Assembly (NCBI GenBank): GCA_014925825.1
Contig: JACGCK010000072.1
Coordinates: 62,001 to 126,000 of the forward strand
Length of the DNA stretch: 64,000 bases
From: Pholiota molesta
Lineage: Eukaryota > Basidiomycota > Agaricomycetes > Agaricales > Strophariaceae
Reading direction: 5' to 3'
The notes beneath the pieces were generated by a model. That model saw nothing but the letters and a program-made list of their open reading frames with translations, was not told the origin of the DNA and did not search any database. A program made the translations under genes and the position numbers. Shown here piece after piece: positions 36,236-48,823 of this stretch. Position 1 is the first letter of the stretch; every line of letters begins with the position of its first letter.

Positions 36236-37350
36236 ACGGTTGTACTCTAGAGATCACGATCATGGCGAGCGACTCTCGTCTTCGCATCACGCTGGCACCG
36301 ATGGGATGTTGATTGCCACGCCATCCTTGGGCTGTTCATTGGGCGCTGTCTTTGTCTTTTTATTGATTTTTGCTTTCCATCACCATTACCCCGCATACTC
36401 TACATGCCGCCCGATATGCCAAATGCAAAACATATGATTCAGCATTTCGCCCGCAGAGGCAGCGCGCTGCCGCCAGGCATTCGATATCACTCAACGGAGC
36501 ATTCACTATGGTCGCATTGTTGCTTCATCAATATATTCCTCTGCGGATGTTCTCAACCATGCTCTGATTCTTTGAAGATTATATTCTTTAGGAAGTTCCG
36601 ATTTCACACCGCTGCTCATGAACGTTGAGCCATGGAGTAAGCCAGTTACGATGATCTGGGATTTTGTGTGAGCTACAGATCGTTGCCATCTTTCGCCGCT
36701 TGATGCAATTTTGTTACTTCGCTGGAGACATGTGTTTGTGGGCCTGAGATGCTACTAGCTGGCAGTTTGAATTTCTTAAACCGTGCCTATCAGAATCTGG
36801 TCAGAATTATTGGACATCCTATCTTATCTGCAACCGCTCGCCCCGTCCTTGTAAACGAGGTGAAGTTTGACGCATTTGCTGGGTGGCCCTTCTAATCGAT
36901 TCCTCATTCAGATATTCCACGGTAAACGCGGCAACGGTCCGAGCTGGCATTTCATGACGTTGTGAGAGCTCAGTACGTCTTCTATCGTGTGTTAGTTCGA
37001 CTTCCCAGTGAAAGAATTGGTTCTTATCTATTCAATATTATCTTTGGAACCCCACAGCCCGCCCATCGCCCCGCTTGAAGATATGTTCTCCCATGCTATC
37101 TCTCGCTTTCTGCTTAATTGGGCAAAATTGCGAGAGAAGGTAGAATTTCAAATTCAAATTCTGGTTATCTTTTCTAACAAAGATAGACTTTTTGCTGATG
37201 GTATAGCAGCCTTTGCATCGAGGTAATTTTCTTGTTATCAACTGATCTCCAGCTGCGGTCCGTTTGAGCTCTGGCGGCCCTATAAAACGTTCCAAGTTCT
37301 CGATTTTCAGTGCAAAACGAAACAATCTGCGCACTGTATTCTCGACCAAA
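36236..37350. promoter_or_regulatory. Intergenic region with TATA box of the isochorismatase-like gene
   Basis: About 1.1 kb. TATAAAAC at 37281-37288 lies 63 bp before the ATG at 37351 and is a good core promoter. No other feature was supported in the rest. Confidence 0.5.
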
Positions 37351-38672
37351 ATGAGATCCATCCTCGCTTTATCGCTAGCATGCCTGTTACCTGGGGTTCT
37401 CTCTGTGAACGGTGTATCGGACGACCCTACTATATTCGGTAACGCCTTCAACTTTTGGAAAAAGCTCAGCAACGGATGGGATGTATGTCGCCGTCACTTT
37501 TGTTCTTGCAGTTTTATTGATCGAAGATATTGTCTGTTTTTTTTTTATTTTCTCGTAGTTGACCAGAGGCGATAGTGCAGGAGCTATCACGCTCTCCATG
37601 CCCAAGAACGGGCCCATCATAATCCAGCCAAATAGAACGGCGCTGGTCATCATCGACATGCAAAACTTTTTCCTGCATGAAAGTCTGAATGGAGACCCTA
37701 AAGGCAGGGCAATTGTTCGTACGTCGCTTTTGGGTCGCAAAGCACCGCCTGTGTACTAAATGCAGTTCTCCGTTATTTGATTGTAGCGGCAACTGTGGAT
37801 CTCATTCATGCGTTTAGAGCTGCAGAGATGCCAGTCCTCTGGACGAACTGGGGTTTGACTGAGTTTGATCGTACGTCTTGTGTCTGCTGTATCTTCATTA
37901 TGTTTGCTTACTTGTCGATGGTCTCGCGGTGATAGTGGTCAACATGCCGCCGGCGTTTATCAATGGCTTTACCAGCTCTTCCAGTTCTCAAAGCTCGTTC
38001 GGCAGCGATATGGGCTCGATTGTCGTTCCTTCGTCCGACCCCTCGATTCCGGCTACCGCGACAACTAAGGGGAAAAATATGACTGTTGCTGTTGGGAGGA
38101 AGCTCGTACGAGGAAGTTTCAATGCTCAGCCGTAATAGTATTCATTTTTCAGCTGATCGTGTCCAAGCTAAAGTTTTGGACATTGGACCATCAGATGGGG
38201 CGCCCTCTTTACAGAACAAGTTTCTGGAGTGGCGAAAGGAACAGATTTCTATTTTAACAAAAGTTCGTGAATAATTTTATTCATCATCACTTGAAATATT
38301 TTTCTAATACTTTCAATTCGTTGCTCAGATCGTCTTTCTGGAATGTGGGGCACTGGAACTCCGATGCAAACGTGGCTCCAGGATAACAGCATGACCACTC
38401 TCTTCTTTGGAGGCGTGAACATCGACCAATGCGTCTGGGGTACCCTATTGGAGTACGTCCTCCAGGTTTCAACTGTTCCATGCTCCTCGTACTCAAGGGC
38501 GTTGTTTAGCTCGTATTACAAGGGTTACGATGTCATCCTCGTAGATGATGTCTCTGCCACTACCTCGCCTATTGGAGCTACCCAGATGGTTGACTTCAAC
38601 GCGGGGCTGAATGGATGGAGGGCCAATTCGACTGATTTTATGGCTGCGCTGAAGGCTGCAGCTAAGCATTAA
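37351..38672 (+). CDS. Secreted isochorismatase-family cysteine hydrolase
   Basis: The protein starts MRSILALSLACLLPGVLSVN, a clear signal peptide, so it is predicted to be secreted. The isochorismatase-like fold is shown by TALVIIDMQNFFLHE (catalytic Asp in the D-M-Q motif), the lysine region VRGSFNAQPWGALF leading to DFYFNKNRLSGMWGTG, and the nucleophile Cys in FFGGVNIDQCVWGTLLD. The end reads YDVILVDDVSATTSP and FMAALKAAAKH. Introns lie near 37484-37558, 37719-37786, 37872-37933, 38133-38199, 38271-38333 and 38459-38509; with these the frame is open throughout. Family members split isochorismate, nicotinamide or other amides, so the substrate is not certain. A tandem secreted peptidase follows. 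Confidence 0.87.
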
Positions 38673-39418
38673 TCTTGATATTGCTATTGTATACATCAGA
38701 TTCAGGAAAGAGCTTTCTGTCAGCGAAGACGCTCAAAATACATCCAGATTCAAATAAACACGCGTATCGTACTTACCCCACGATGGTACCAGTCAGAGCT
38801 CCACCCGACCATATAAACACCGTATGTCCGAGTCCATGTGCTCGCAATTGACGTTGTGATTCAGATGCGGACATTAGAAACGACTGGAAGATACGGAGAT
38901 ACAGGTTATACTTGGTTTAAAAGACACTATACATAGCAGCATGGAATAGGAAATGAAAATATTGTCTTGCATTCAACAACTTCCCGTTCTCATCCAATTC
39001 TCATCCACATACTTAGGCGCCTCCTAGAAACTGATATCATGCTTGCACGGACCGACTCTAGCCGTTGACTTTGCCTGAGACTTTGGTTCTCTCTCAACTC
39101 CCACCTACAAAGATACAACTTATCACCAGGAAGCACTAGCCTCGGTCCGCACTGTAAGTCAACGACAATCCTGAGAGCACCCACACTAAATAGGTTATGA
39201 CGAATTCCAGTCCATGCGCTCCTGCTTCCATTGGTCAGATTTCTATGGCCATTTCGAAGCCGCAAGCATCAGGTATCACGTTGACTTGTACCAATACACA
39301 CATGTGGACTTACGGCTGGCGAAACCCTGAGGCGTATATCGCCAATAAGCTGCCAACGACTGCTCTTTTCAAATCGGGTATAAAGAGTCGACTTCATGAA
39401 TCTGAGCACTAGCACAAG
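38673..39418. promoter_or_regulatory. Intergenic region, TATA-like element before the S28 peptidase
   Basis: About 0.75 kb. TATAAAG at 39379-39385 lies 34 bp before the ATG at 39419, close for a fungal core promoter. The remainder shows no supportable gene. Confidence 0.4.
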
Positions 39419-41847
39419 ATGGCGCATTTTCGATGCCTTTATGGCCTTTCCCTCCTTGTCTCTTACTTGGCTCTGGTGTCCGCTCGTCTCTCGGATGGAC
39501 GACCACACGCAAACATGATGCGCCCGGCAAGTGTGCCCCTTGTGAGCGCGCCAAGTGCAGATATCCCTGTGACGAGTCGCAATGGAACGGTCTTGCCACC
39601 ATATACCACCATATACCTCTTTGACCAGCTCATCGACCATAACAACCCCTCTCTTGGGACGTTCCAACAGCGATTCTGGCACACTTGGGAGTTCTACGAG
39701 GCCGGTAAGACCATATGGTTAGACTGGAAGGTTCTGCATATTGATGCTTCTGCCAGGTGGCCCCATAATATTGTCGACTCCTGGCGAAACCAACGCGGAC
39801 GGTAAATACCTCGACCATACTATTGTAAGATTGCACCTCATGGCTATCTAGGCTTCTCTGGATATCTTACCAATAGGACGATCAACGGCCAAATTGGTGA
39901 GTATGACCGTCTTATCAAAGTTATTTATAACGGACTCACACCTGGCTCAAGCTCAACAACAGAACGGCAGCACCATCGTCCTTGAGCATAGGTTTTATGG
40001 ACTCAGTAACCCATTGCCCGATCTCAGTGTAAAGAGCTTGAAACTCCACACCATCCAACAGGCTATTGATGATCTCGAGTACTTCGCCAATAATGTCAAT
40101 CTTCCTATGCCTGGAGGCGATTCGGTTGGGCCCGACAAAGCGCCATGGATCTTGGTTGGAGGAAGCTATGCTGGTACGGAAGATCATCTTCTCGCTATGT
40201 TTGAAATCTATACTTATCTTTGCGATTACTTTACTAGGTGCACTGACAAGCTGGACCATGGTGAAGTGAGCTGATGATCTTGATTCCCGGCCGCCAGGAA
40301 ACCAACTGACTTTGTATTCTTCTTTTCAACCATCAGCAAACCCAATCTCTTTGCTGCAGGATATGCTTCCTCCGCAGTTGTTGAGGCTATTTTGTGAGTG
40401 GTTATACGAAATAAAGCATATTGGCAATAGCTGATTGGTAAATTTTGACAGGGACTTCTGGCAATATTTCGAACCTATCCGTCAAAATATGCCCAAGAAT
40501 TGCTCAGCAGATATTCAAGCCGTTATCGCTCATGTTGACCAGACACTTTCGGGAAGAAATGCCACCGCCATTCAAGCCATAAAAGACAACTGGGGACTAG
40601 GTGTTATGACTCATCTAGACGACGTCGCTGGTGCTTGTAAGTAATATTCATATTCTTTTCGACGAATATCTTGGGAACTTATATGATATAAAGTGCGAAA
40701 CAACTTATGGGATTGGCAGAGTCTCCAGATTACATCCGGTCCTGGAAATCAATTCTCGAATTTCTGTGATGCACTTGAAGTAAAGGACGGCGTAAGTGCT
40801 CCTGCATCAGGTTGGGGTCTTGACCACGCCTTCTCTGCCTGGGGATCGTACTGGCGTACATTTTATCTTGCGAACCGTGAGGTTTTTCATATAAGATTGA
40901 TTGTGTCATTCTTCTAACTATGCCTCTCACCAGTCTGTGGCGGTCAAGATGCAGAGTAAGTCTCGCTTCAGTGTTTTCTTTCTAGGTTCTCATAGGAATT
41001 CAGAACATGTCTCGGGACGTATAATACTACGCAAGCATTCTGGACAGATACTAGCATCGATGATGCCAACAGGTCGTGGATGTGGATTGTGTAAGTCTTC
41101 TTTGATATTTTCTAAGATAGCGTTACGATTGGAAATTTGCGTTTTAGCTGCAATGAAGTCGGATTCCTTCAGGTGAAATTTATGTCTTCTCGTCTTGTTC
41201 AAGGAGCTGACATAATTACGCACAACAGGAAGGCGCCCCGCCAACAAGTCCCACTCTTGTCACCAGGCTTGTTCAGCCGTCATATGATTTGGTAAAGAAT
41301 CGTTTACTTCACTGATAATATCTCCGATTAACCATGCCACTTCAATCAGAGGCAATGCCAGCAGATGTTCTCCGCTGCGTTCCCCAAGCCACCCAACCCT
41401 AATGTCCTCGCCACAAATATCAAATATCGAGGATGGAATGTCCAGATCAACAACCTTTTCTTCGCCAATGGAGTTCGTAAGTCAACTGAAGATTCTGCTT
41501 AGCATTCAACCAAAGCTTATTCCGCTCGTCCAGGTGATCCATGGAGGGATGCCACTCTTTCTGCGGATGGGCTAAATGTCAAGAGCACACCATCCCAGCC
41601 AATTGGAGAAGGCGACGGCTTCCACTGCTCGGATCTATTGACCTCCTCTAACATCGATCCCACTGTCCTCGCGGTGCAGAATGAAGGGTTGGCATCGATG
41701 AAGACATGGATTGCAGCCTGGAAGCCCCAAAGCGGCGGTTTCCCTGTGAAGACGCCTCGAAGTGTGCCCACGTCCCCGCAACAAGCACCACCTTCTGCGT
41801 TTGTCAAGCCTATCAATGCTTGGTTCAAGAAGTTTGGTGGTCATTAA
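39419..41847 (+). CDS. Secreted serine carboxypeptidase, peptidase family S28
   Basis: Extracellular or vacuolar proline-directed exopeptidase. It begins MAHFRCLYGLSLLVSYLALV, a signal peptide ending near residue 22. Family blocks in order are YLFDQLIDHNNPSLGTFQQR, WEFYEAGGPIILSTPGETNA (across an intron), STIVLEHRFYGLSNPLPDLS, the nucleophile serine in GGSYAGALTSW, GYASSAVVEA, MTHLDDVAGA, and near the end INNLFFANGVRDPWRD (acid residue) and GDGFHCSDLLTS (histidine). So the Ser-Asp-His triad is complete. There are about ten introns. The C-terminal tail KPINAWFKKFGGH follows a Pro/Ser linker. It lies just downstream of the isochorismatase-like gene on the same strand, both being predicted secreted proteins. 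Confidence 0.93.
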
Positions 41848-42040
41848 ACAGTAATAGAGGGATTATCGTATCACAATCTGTAAAAAAAAATTGCGTGTTC
41901 CCCCAAGTGCATAGTAGTATTAACAAATATCCAGATCACCAAAACCATCTCCTGTCGTTCAATCCAAGGATAGACAAGAGTTCTGTAGGTAATTTTGGGA
42001 AGGTATAGTAGTAAACTCGGGCAAAAATCCCTTGGAATTA

Positions 42041-44072
42041 TCACCATACATTATAAGGTCGATCGCGTCCGTTGGGAATGACCGAATAGCTAAGAATATT
42101 CATATCATCAACAGAGTTTATATGAGTAAAACGGCCAGACTGAATGTACGCACGATGATCATTACATATATAAGTAAGATATTCCAAACCCGAACCCAGA
42201 CCTCTCGTCGTCCAGTGAAGGCTTTGTAGGATCGGTTTGAACGCGTTTGCCCATTTTCGTACGATTCTTTGGGCATGTTCCGATGTACGACTCTTGGGAT
42301 ACAGTGGCTCAAGACCAGAGGAAAGATGGAATTTCTTCTGTAGACAAGCATGAAGATCTGACCTCTGATATAAAAACGACAGTCAGCGATGATGACGAGA
42401 TGTGGAGAAGCGAAGGACGTACGATGAGAGTTGTAAAATCTTTAATCTCGTATTTTTCAATCTTCTTCAATATTTTCCGGATTTGAGATGTCTGGTCATT
42501 CGATACATCTACCCAAGTACCGTCCCTTTGCCTCAGAACCTGATAGAAGCCGTCCGGCAGTGCTCGGAGCACAGCGTATTTGAATGCATGCAAATGACGA
42601 AGTTCTGCAGAATCAGAGTTGAATGCGGAGTCGCGCCAGATCTCAAAATCCGCCTGCTGTAAAGAGGATACCTTGCTATTTATTGCGTCTACATCCTTAG
42701 TTTGGAGCGCAAGCGCATGAAAATCATGAACTTGAAATGTTTTCAATATGCAAACATCTTTGTTCCTGAGGTCTTCTGCCATTTCGCACCGCATGATTGC
42801 GAAGTGGGTTATTGCAATGCGCATTTGGGCGGTCAGAGCGTCTGATTGGACCAAAAACGAGCAACTTTCCAGGCGAGGGACGAGTACTTTGTCTCCTTGG
42901 ATCAGAGCCAGCTCCTGAATAACGCTAGGGTGAAAGATGCCTGCTTGAAGGGCGGTGAGCGCAGGGGTGACGTAAAGTAATAAAAGAAGGTCCCTTTCTT
43001 CTGTATAGCATGGTATTCTGAGGTCCAGTTTCGTCAAAAGACACAGTTCCGGGCCGCGACTGATTGTTTCATAGATATCACGACAGAGTGTCTTCGCACG
43101 CGATTCGATGCAAATGTCAGTGACGGAAGGTAAACGCAGGTCATGCAAGGCCCGAGTCGAGTTGCCGTAGAAGTTAGCACGAATGATCAATTTAGTGAGA
43201 TTTTGAAGCTTCACGATGTCGGGTCTGGGATCAAGTGGGGAATATTTGAAAAGGCGGGTGAATGACGAGCAAGAAGTTATAGCCAAAATATGGAGCCGAA
43301 GAGCTTTATTGATGGAATTACTTGGGACTGAAGTTTCGTATTGGATCAGTTGTGAGAATGGTAGATCTAGCTCCCTTGTGCAGCCTCGACCTTTGATAGA
43401 GACTACCTGAAGGCGGGGCGCAACTGCGAACATGTCCGCATGCTGAATAGTGCGATTAGGGCGGTATTCCAAGATATGCAGCGATAGGACTTGAAGAAGA
43501 TGAAGGCGACTTTTGATCGGGCGCAATGCAGCCAAGGTGCTGATTGACCCTTTCATGGAGAGGGATCGCCATCGCTCGCAATGGTGGATAAGGAGAATAA
43601 GGGTGGAATGTGTGGAAGGTTCACAGGGGTGTGGTCTGTAGTCCGTGATGAATATATGTAATGGTGCATTGCCAGCACGGCGAATAAATTCACTGAGGAC
43701 TGGGAGTTGGTATTGTGGGAGTACATTAGATATGGTCAGATAGGCTGCTGGTAGCCGGCTCCATAAAGAGGATAATGAAAGTGCGCTGGCCCTCCAGAAC
43801 TGGCATACGTGGGCAATCTGCCATCGAGGGTCATCTTTCAAATAAAAGGCATCTGTTTCCGAAAAATAGAGGAATATTTCCTGAAAGACCTCTTGTGGTA
43901 CGCGTCGTATAGGTGATAGAATGCCTTCGTGCTGGTTAAGAAAGTTCCCTGCCCTCTCAAAGTGGGTGTTCTTTCTACCGAATGGCGACCTCCTTCCGAA
44001 GATCTGTATCGCAGCCACAGTGTCTTTGATAGCTAGGAGTTTCATCAGCGCATGTCGAAGCTTCTGCTTCAT
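42041..44072 (-). CDS. F-box protein A (Agaricomycete expanded family)
   Basis: Likely substrate adaptor of an SCF ubiquitin ligase. Two exons (44072-42423 and 42364-42041) make 657 residues; the intron is phase 0 and 59 bp. The F-box-like segment is at about residues 55-110: SPIRRVPQEVFQEIFLYFSE then DDPRWQIAHVCQFWRASALS and LSSLWSRLP, the diagnostic block of this family. The rest is Leu-rich, repeat-like text without a clear domain (for example SEFIRRAGNAPLHIFITDYR). The second exon begins RSDLHACLQKKF and contains LGSGLEYLTYI, matching the same exon of F-box protein B at 59602-61775. Without this splice the frame would run on into a spurious tail, so the comparison supports the intron. The substrate is unknown. 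Confidence 0.8.
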
Positions 44073-45622
44073 ACTTAGATAGTTTGTGCTTCGGGGACGA
44101 TATCTTCCGTCTTTGGGGTTAGTTCATTGAAAAAATCTGAAGAAATATCGAGTATTTACCAGCGTGTGCCAGATAAAAGGGAAGATCATTGGAACGAGTG
44201 GCATTTTCATCGATAAATGCTTTGACCGCCGGTGGGTCCGTGTGCCAGGTGTTTGACACAGTGGGCACACTGTGTGCGCCATCTACATACCTGTAACCTG
44301 TCAAATCCTCCGTAGGCCGCCGTGCGCCGCAGACGCGTGACACAATGCGTGACACGACGCGACGACAGCGACGACCTGCGACGACCTTGTCTCTTCACTG
44401 TCTTCAGTGCCTCCATCATCTCATTCTCTCCGTCATGACACATTATGTCCCCTGTCTAGCATAGAAATGTCGATAAGAACTTCAAGTAGGACGTAATCAA
44501 GCAAGGCATCAAGGTTGACAAGAATTGTCGCTTCAAGATCCGCTCCGAATCCCGTCGTCCTTGAAGCTTGAAGACTGAACACGTTGACTGTTCAACCGCG
44601 GAGAAATTCTTTTGTCGGGTCTCGGAACACATTACACATGCAGCATTTTAGCATCTCAGCACCATCACGATATCTATAGGCAATCATGCCGATTCGTTTG
44701 GGAGGAAGCTCAGGGAGACGATTGCAGGCGGTAGTATGTAAGATGATTGTGAGCTTTTGTCTATTAATTTCTCTCTGTTCTGAGCAAGACTGATCTGTTT
44801 TTTTTTGTTTCGTTCTTTTGAGCTTGCTATAAAAATATCGAAATACTGATACAAATAAAAAACATCTCCTTGAACCTCCTTAAACCCAGCATCTGCGCTG
44901 AAAGCGCTGAAGTAGCTATTTCCGTCCGAATTCCGCATCACCGCACGACATTTGTTCGAGCAAACACATCCACAGATACCAGTGACCAGTTCCAGACCAT
45001 GATGCCTTGCATGAAGATTCCCGGTGCCTATCTCGTTTTATATTTCGCCTCTCATTCCATTTCGTGCTCCTGGAATCGTGGAATGCTTCTGGGCGCAAAG
45101 TTTTAATTCATTCAAGACCAAGAATCGCCGTGTTTAACGCTGAGGCGAATGCCCATGTACGTTTCTAGTGAAAAACCCTTGCCCAGCTTCTGAATGCGCT
45201 TAGGGCGGCCTCGGAACTACATAAAACTCAACGACATTCATCATGATGTATTCTGCAATGAGGCCGTTCCTGCCGTTGACCGAATCTTATACGTAGCTGT
45301 GTCGCGAAAAGAGCGAAATTGATGGTGAGAAAGATCACTTGTTAGGGCGAGCATTGCCTTTCCGAGATAGTTTACCCATTGTCTACGTCCGACGCTGGTT
45401 CGATTTGAACACCCACCCTTGCAGGGCAAGAACTCATTAGGTACGCTGTCATTCAAGCGCGGATGTGTAAAATCTTTAATCTCGCCAGCAGTTCCTTCTC
45501 GTTGACGAGCAGCGAACAACCACGACATACATAAAGAAGGGACAGCGCTGGTCGCATCCTCATAAATTCAACCTGTACACTCTTTCAACCTTCGCCCCAA
45601 AAAACCCCAAAAAAAATCGAGA
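44073..45622. other. Intergenic region
   Basis: About 1.55 kb without a supportable gene. A low-complexity CGACGA-rich patch sits at about 44340-44390. TGTAAAATCTTTAATCTCG at about 45467-45485 repeats a 19-base string from F-box A (about 42432-42450), perhaps a chance or copied fragment. The last 60 bases are C/A-rich with CCCCAAAAAA runs just before the aquaglyceroporin ATG. Confidence 0.45.
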
Positions 45623-47111
45623 ATGCAGTCCTCAACGACTTCGCTTTCCAAGACTCTCAGCCCAAATTCGCCCCCGACTCACGATGAAAATGCCGCCCTT
45701 GATTCTTATTTCCCCCCTCAGGCGAAGCCCAAGAGTCGATGGTGCATCATCAGGCAAGTTAGATGGAAGGGGGCCACTGTGACCATGGAGGACTGACGTT
45801 GCGATGCCTCCATCCAGGACAATCATTCGCGAACCTATGGCCGAGTTTGCGGGTGTTGCAGTCTTCGTCATGTTGGGTACTGCCGTCGACTGTCAAGTCG
45901 TTCTGTCGACCAACAAGGGTGTTGCTTCTTCTCCCAAAGGAGTACGTAAACTCAAGATGAAGGTGATATGGGCGCTAATGAATTACTGTAGGATTTTCTC
46001 TCCGTCAATTTCGGTTGGGCAATCGGTGAGTGATTCAATTGCGTGCTGAATTCAAAACCTGATGCTGACTTCTTCTCTCGCAGGATTGGCAATGGGCGCC
46101 TGGGTCAGCGGGGGCATATCTGGCGGTCATCTGAATCCTGCCGTGAGTTCCTGATGTGTTGAATATACTTGTTTTGTTCTCATGCGGAATCTGTCTGTCC
46201 CAGGTCACCCTGGCTTTGGCCTCTTGGCGCGGATTCCCCTGGCGTAAAGTACCTGGTAAGCTACCTATATATATTTTTGCCGTAACTTTCTGAACTCTCG
46301 TTCAGCGTATATTTTCGCGCAGGTGCTTGGGGGACTTTTCGGAGCCGCTGTGGTATATGGGAACTACGCCAGCGCCATCGATATTTTTGAAGGTGGTCAT
46401 GGAATTCGCACTCGCGCGACTGGTGGCCTTTTCGCAACCTATGCAGTGAGTCGTTTTGGTTGCCTATGTTCTGGATGCAATAGCATTTTTAAACCACATC
46501 GCGCAGCTTGACTATATGAGCAACATTTCTTGCTTCTTCGTCGAATTCTTGGGAACTGCCCTGCTTGTCTTAATGGTACTCGCTGCCACTGACAAGAAGA
46601 ATAACAGCCCTCCCAAGGGCCTCCTTCCTTTGACCCTCTTCCTCACGCTCCTTGGTCTTGGTCTCGGTTTTGGGATGCAGACTTGTAAGATTTCTTTGTA
46701 TTGTCATTGCTGTTCTGTATTTGAGCTGATTTCCCCAATCCAGCGTATGCTTTCAACCCCGCGCGTGACTTCGGTCCGCGTCTTCTCCTCACTTTTGCTG
46801 GATATGGAAAGCAGCTGTATTCCTACCGCAGGTATGTGTAGCTTCCTATGTTCTTCATAATTTCACTTTTTAATGATCTTACTCAGTCAATACTGGCTCT
46901 GGTGCCCAATTATCGGCCCGATTGTCGGCGCCCAGATTGCGGCTATATTCTATGACCTCTTCCTCAACGAAAATGGCCGATTCGGAGAGGATGAAGAACT
47001 GTGAGTAAAATTTGAAAGATACACCCGTCAGCAACTCTCAATTGGCTTACGTTTCTTTCTAGTGAATGTACCTCACCAAAAACCCTTACTCCCAATGACT
47101 GCCGGGTGTAA
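45623..47111 (+). CDS. Aquaglyceroporin 1 (MIP family)
   Basis: Six-helix channel for glycerol/water in the plasma membrane. The start at 45623 gives [20 protein letters not shown], a hydrophilic N-terminal tail, then [20 protein letters not shown]. The first NPA motif is [20 protein letters not shown] and the second is [19 protein letters not shown]. The Asp after the second NPA (NPARD) is the hallmark of glycerol-conducting members. Other family text includes [20 protein letters not shown] and [20 protein letters not shown]. Seven or more short introns occur. The last exon begins at about 47064 and ends [15 protein letters not shown]. It is closely similar to aquaglyceroporin 2 about 1.7 kb downstream, a tandem duplicate. 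Confidence 0.93.
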
Positions 47112-47274
47112 TTTATGATTCGACAACTATGGGAGACTGTATGATCATGCGAGATGTATGTACGTACCCATTCTGCTGTGACTTCCGCAGACCCGATACC
47201 CTTCTCGCATTGTTGTATGACACCTATACATTAAACTTGCTTACTACTCATTGATTAATGTATCCAGTTTCTCG

Positions 47275-47750
47275 CATTTTTTGAAATTAGCAGTGGAAGA
47301 CTTGCCCTTCTTGTGAAATGTGTCTCTGGTAATTGTGTCACCGAGTCGTTCAAGAAGGAGATGGTGCCAGAATGGAACATCAAAGCCTGCATTCTCGAAC
47401 CAGGAGGTTTCGAGACTGGCTGGGTCGGCGCGATTATTTCCTTTGACCAGCACCCCGCGTATAAAGGCAACCCTGCCGACTTCCGCAACCTCCGCTCGGG
47501 GCTTAAAACGTTGGGCGATCCCGCACGCGGCGCACAAGCCATCATCAGACTGTCGCATGAGGACGCGCTCCCCTTGCGCGTATCCCTCGGAAGCGACTCG
47601 CTCGCGATTGTCAAAGCCGCAGCGCAGAATGTGCTCAGGGTCACTGAAAAATACGAGCACATTTCGAGAATGACCGACAAGCCTGATATGGACGGTGTTG
47701 CCTACGGAGAGATGATTATCAAGAAGCTGAAGGAAACTTCCAACGTCTAG
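47275..47750 (+). pseudogene. Remnant of a short-chain dehydrogenase/reductase (C-terminal half)
   Basis: An uninterrupted frame reads TESFKKEMVPEWNIKACILE, PGGFETGWVGAIISFDQHPA and, later, LGDPARGAQAIIRLSHEDAL, ending IIKKLKETSNV at 47748-47750. This is the C-terminal half of a classical SDR, downstream of the catalytic Tyr-x-x-x-Lys. The segment before TESF (GRLALLVKCVSGNCV) lacks the YCASKFAL-type helix, and no NAD-binding Gly motif or start exists upstream, where aquaglyceroporin 1 ends at 47111. So the catalytic centre is gone and this is a decayed or truncated copy, though the remaining frame is still open, which suggests a recent loss. Confidence 0.75.
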
Positions 47751-48823
47751 ATACGCATATCTTAATTCACTCAAAAAATGTTTGAATAGTGCCAAAATCG
47801 TGTGGTAGATAATGAATAGCGCAGAAATTGATCTAGAATTTCCAGATAGTAGATTTTTATTTTATTCATTGGTCGTGACGCGCAGCTGACATGCTGCATG
47901 CACTGTTAGTATGCATAGAGAAAGTGGTCTGTAATCGAAATGGGTACCGCCTGAGATTAGATCGTTGAGAGCGTACCGGTGTAAGTATGCTTCCATGCCG
48001 TTGCCAATAGACATCATTAAACCGTGTGTTGCATCCAAGTTTCCAACCAAGAATAATGTGTGCCACTGATCTATTTATAGCCCACGTCGGCTGGGTAGCG
48101 TATGTTTGCGCACTCCAAAAAAAAAAAAAAAAAAGGTAATGGTCAGGGTGCGGGCAACTAGATTTTCGCGTGGGCGAGCGTGGCTAGCGTGTAGCTAGCC
48201 CACACTAGCAAACATCATTTGCCCAATTCCCGACGCTGTGTGGCCTCGAGGACACGCCTACGCCAATTCTGGTGGCTGGGGAAGTCTTGGATGACGCGGA
48301 ACGGCCGCAAAGGCGGTTTACGACGTCACGCTAGCGCACGCTAGTACGCACGCTGCCATGCTCGTTCACGCTACGTCACGCTGCGTCAGGCTCACCCATG
48401 CTAAAATAATGGTGCCCTCAGGGTGCAGCTGCTCCTTAAATTCCTGTAAACCAGGTTATACTCGCCAGGCCCGCCAGTGAGCGTACTTTAGCTCGAGATC
48501 ACGTATTATAGAGCCAAACTGTACAGCGTATAGGTAATTGTGCCACTGGCATGAACCATGTACTTTCTGGTTCATAATATAGGGGCGGAAACTGCAAAGT
48601 ACCTGTCTACCTGTCTACCAATATGCATGTTATAACTTGAACCTCCATTCAAACCAAGACGGCCAACTTGAATAAGTAATCAAGCTGGGATTTATAAGAT
48701 TCAAGATTCAAATATTCAAGATCCAGTGTACTTATAGCCTTGTATCTCTCCCTGGACGTTTCAGACCATTCCTCTCTTCTCGAACCTCCTTGACATTCTT
48801 GTGCCCTGCGAGAGCCCTCTTGG
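47751..48823. other. Intergenic region with short-repeat patch
   Basis: About 1.07 kb between the SDR remnant and aquaglyceroporin 2. Apart from the ACGCTA-rich patch listed separately, no gene was found. TTTATAAG at about 48691-48698 may serve as core promoter for aquaglyceroporin 2. Confidence 0.45.
48117..48404. repeat. Poly(A) run followed by inverted and direct AGCGTG/CACGCT words
   Basis: An A run of about 17 bases at 48117-48134 is followed by GGCTAGCGTGTAGCTAGCC at about 48182-48200 and, 130 bp on, by CACGCTAGCGCACGCTAG and repeated CACGCTACGTCACGCT (48328-48385). The two sides are in opposite orientation, so this may be a small palindromic repeat or a decayed non-autonomous element. 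No target-site duplication was recognised. Confidence 0.5.

Noticed and set aside
45380..45450. tRNA-like T-arm text (GGTTCGATTTGAAC and its complement)
   Set aside because: The stem does not pair properly and no acceptor, D or anticodon arms fit on either strand.
42432..45485. 19-base identity between F-box A and the region at 45467-45485
   Set aside because: Surrounding sequence does not align, so it is probably chance or a trivial copy.
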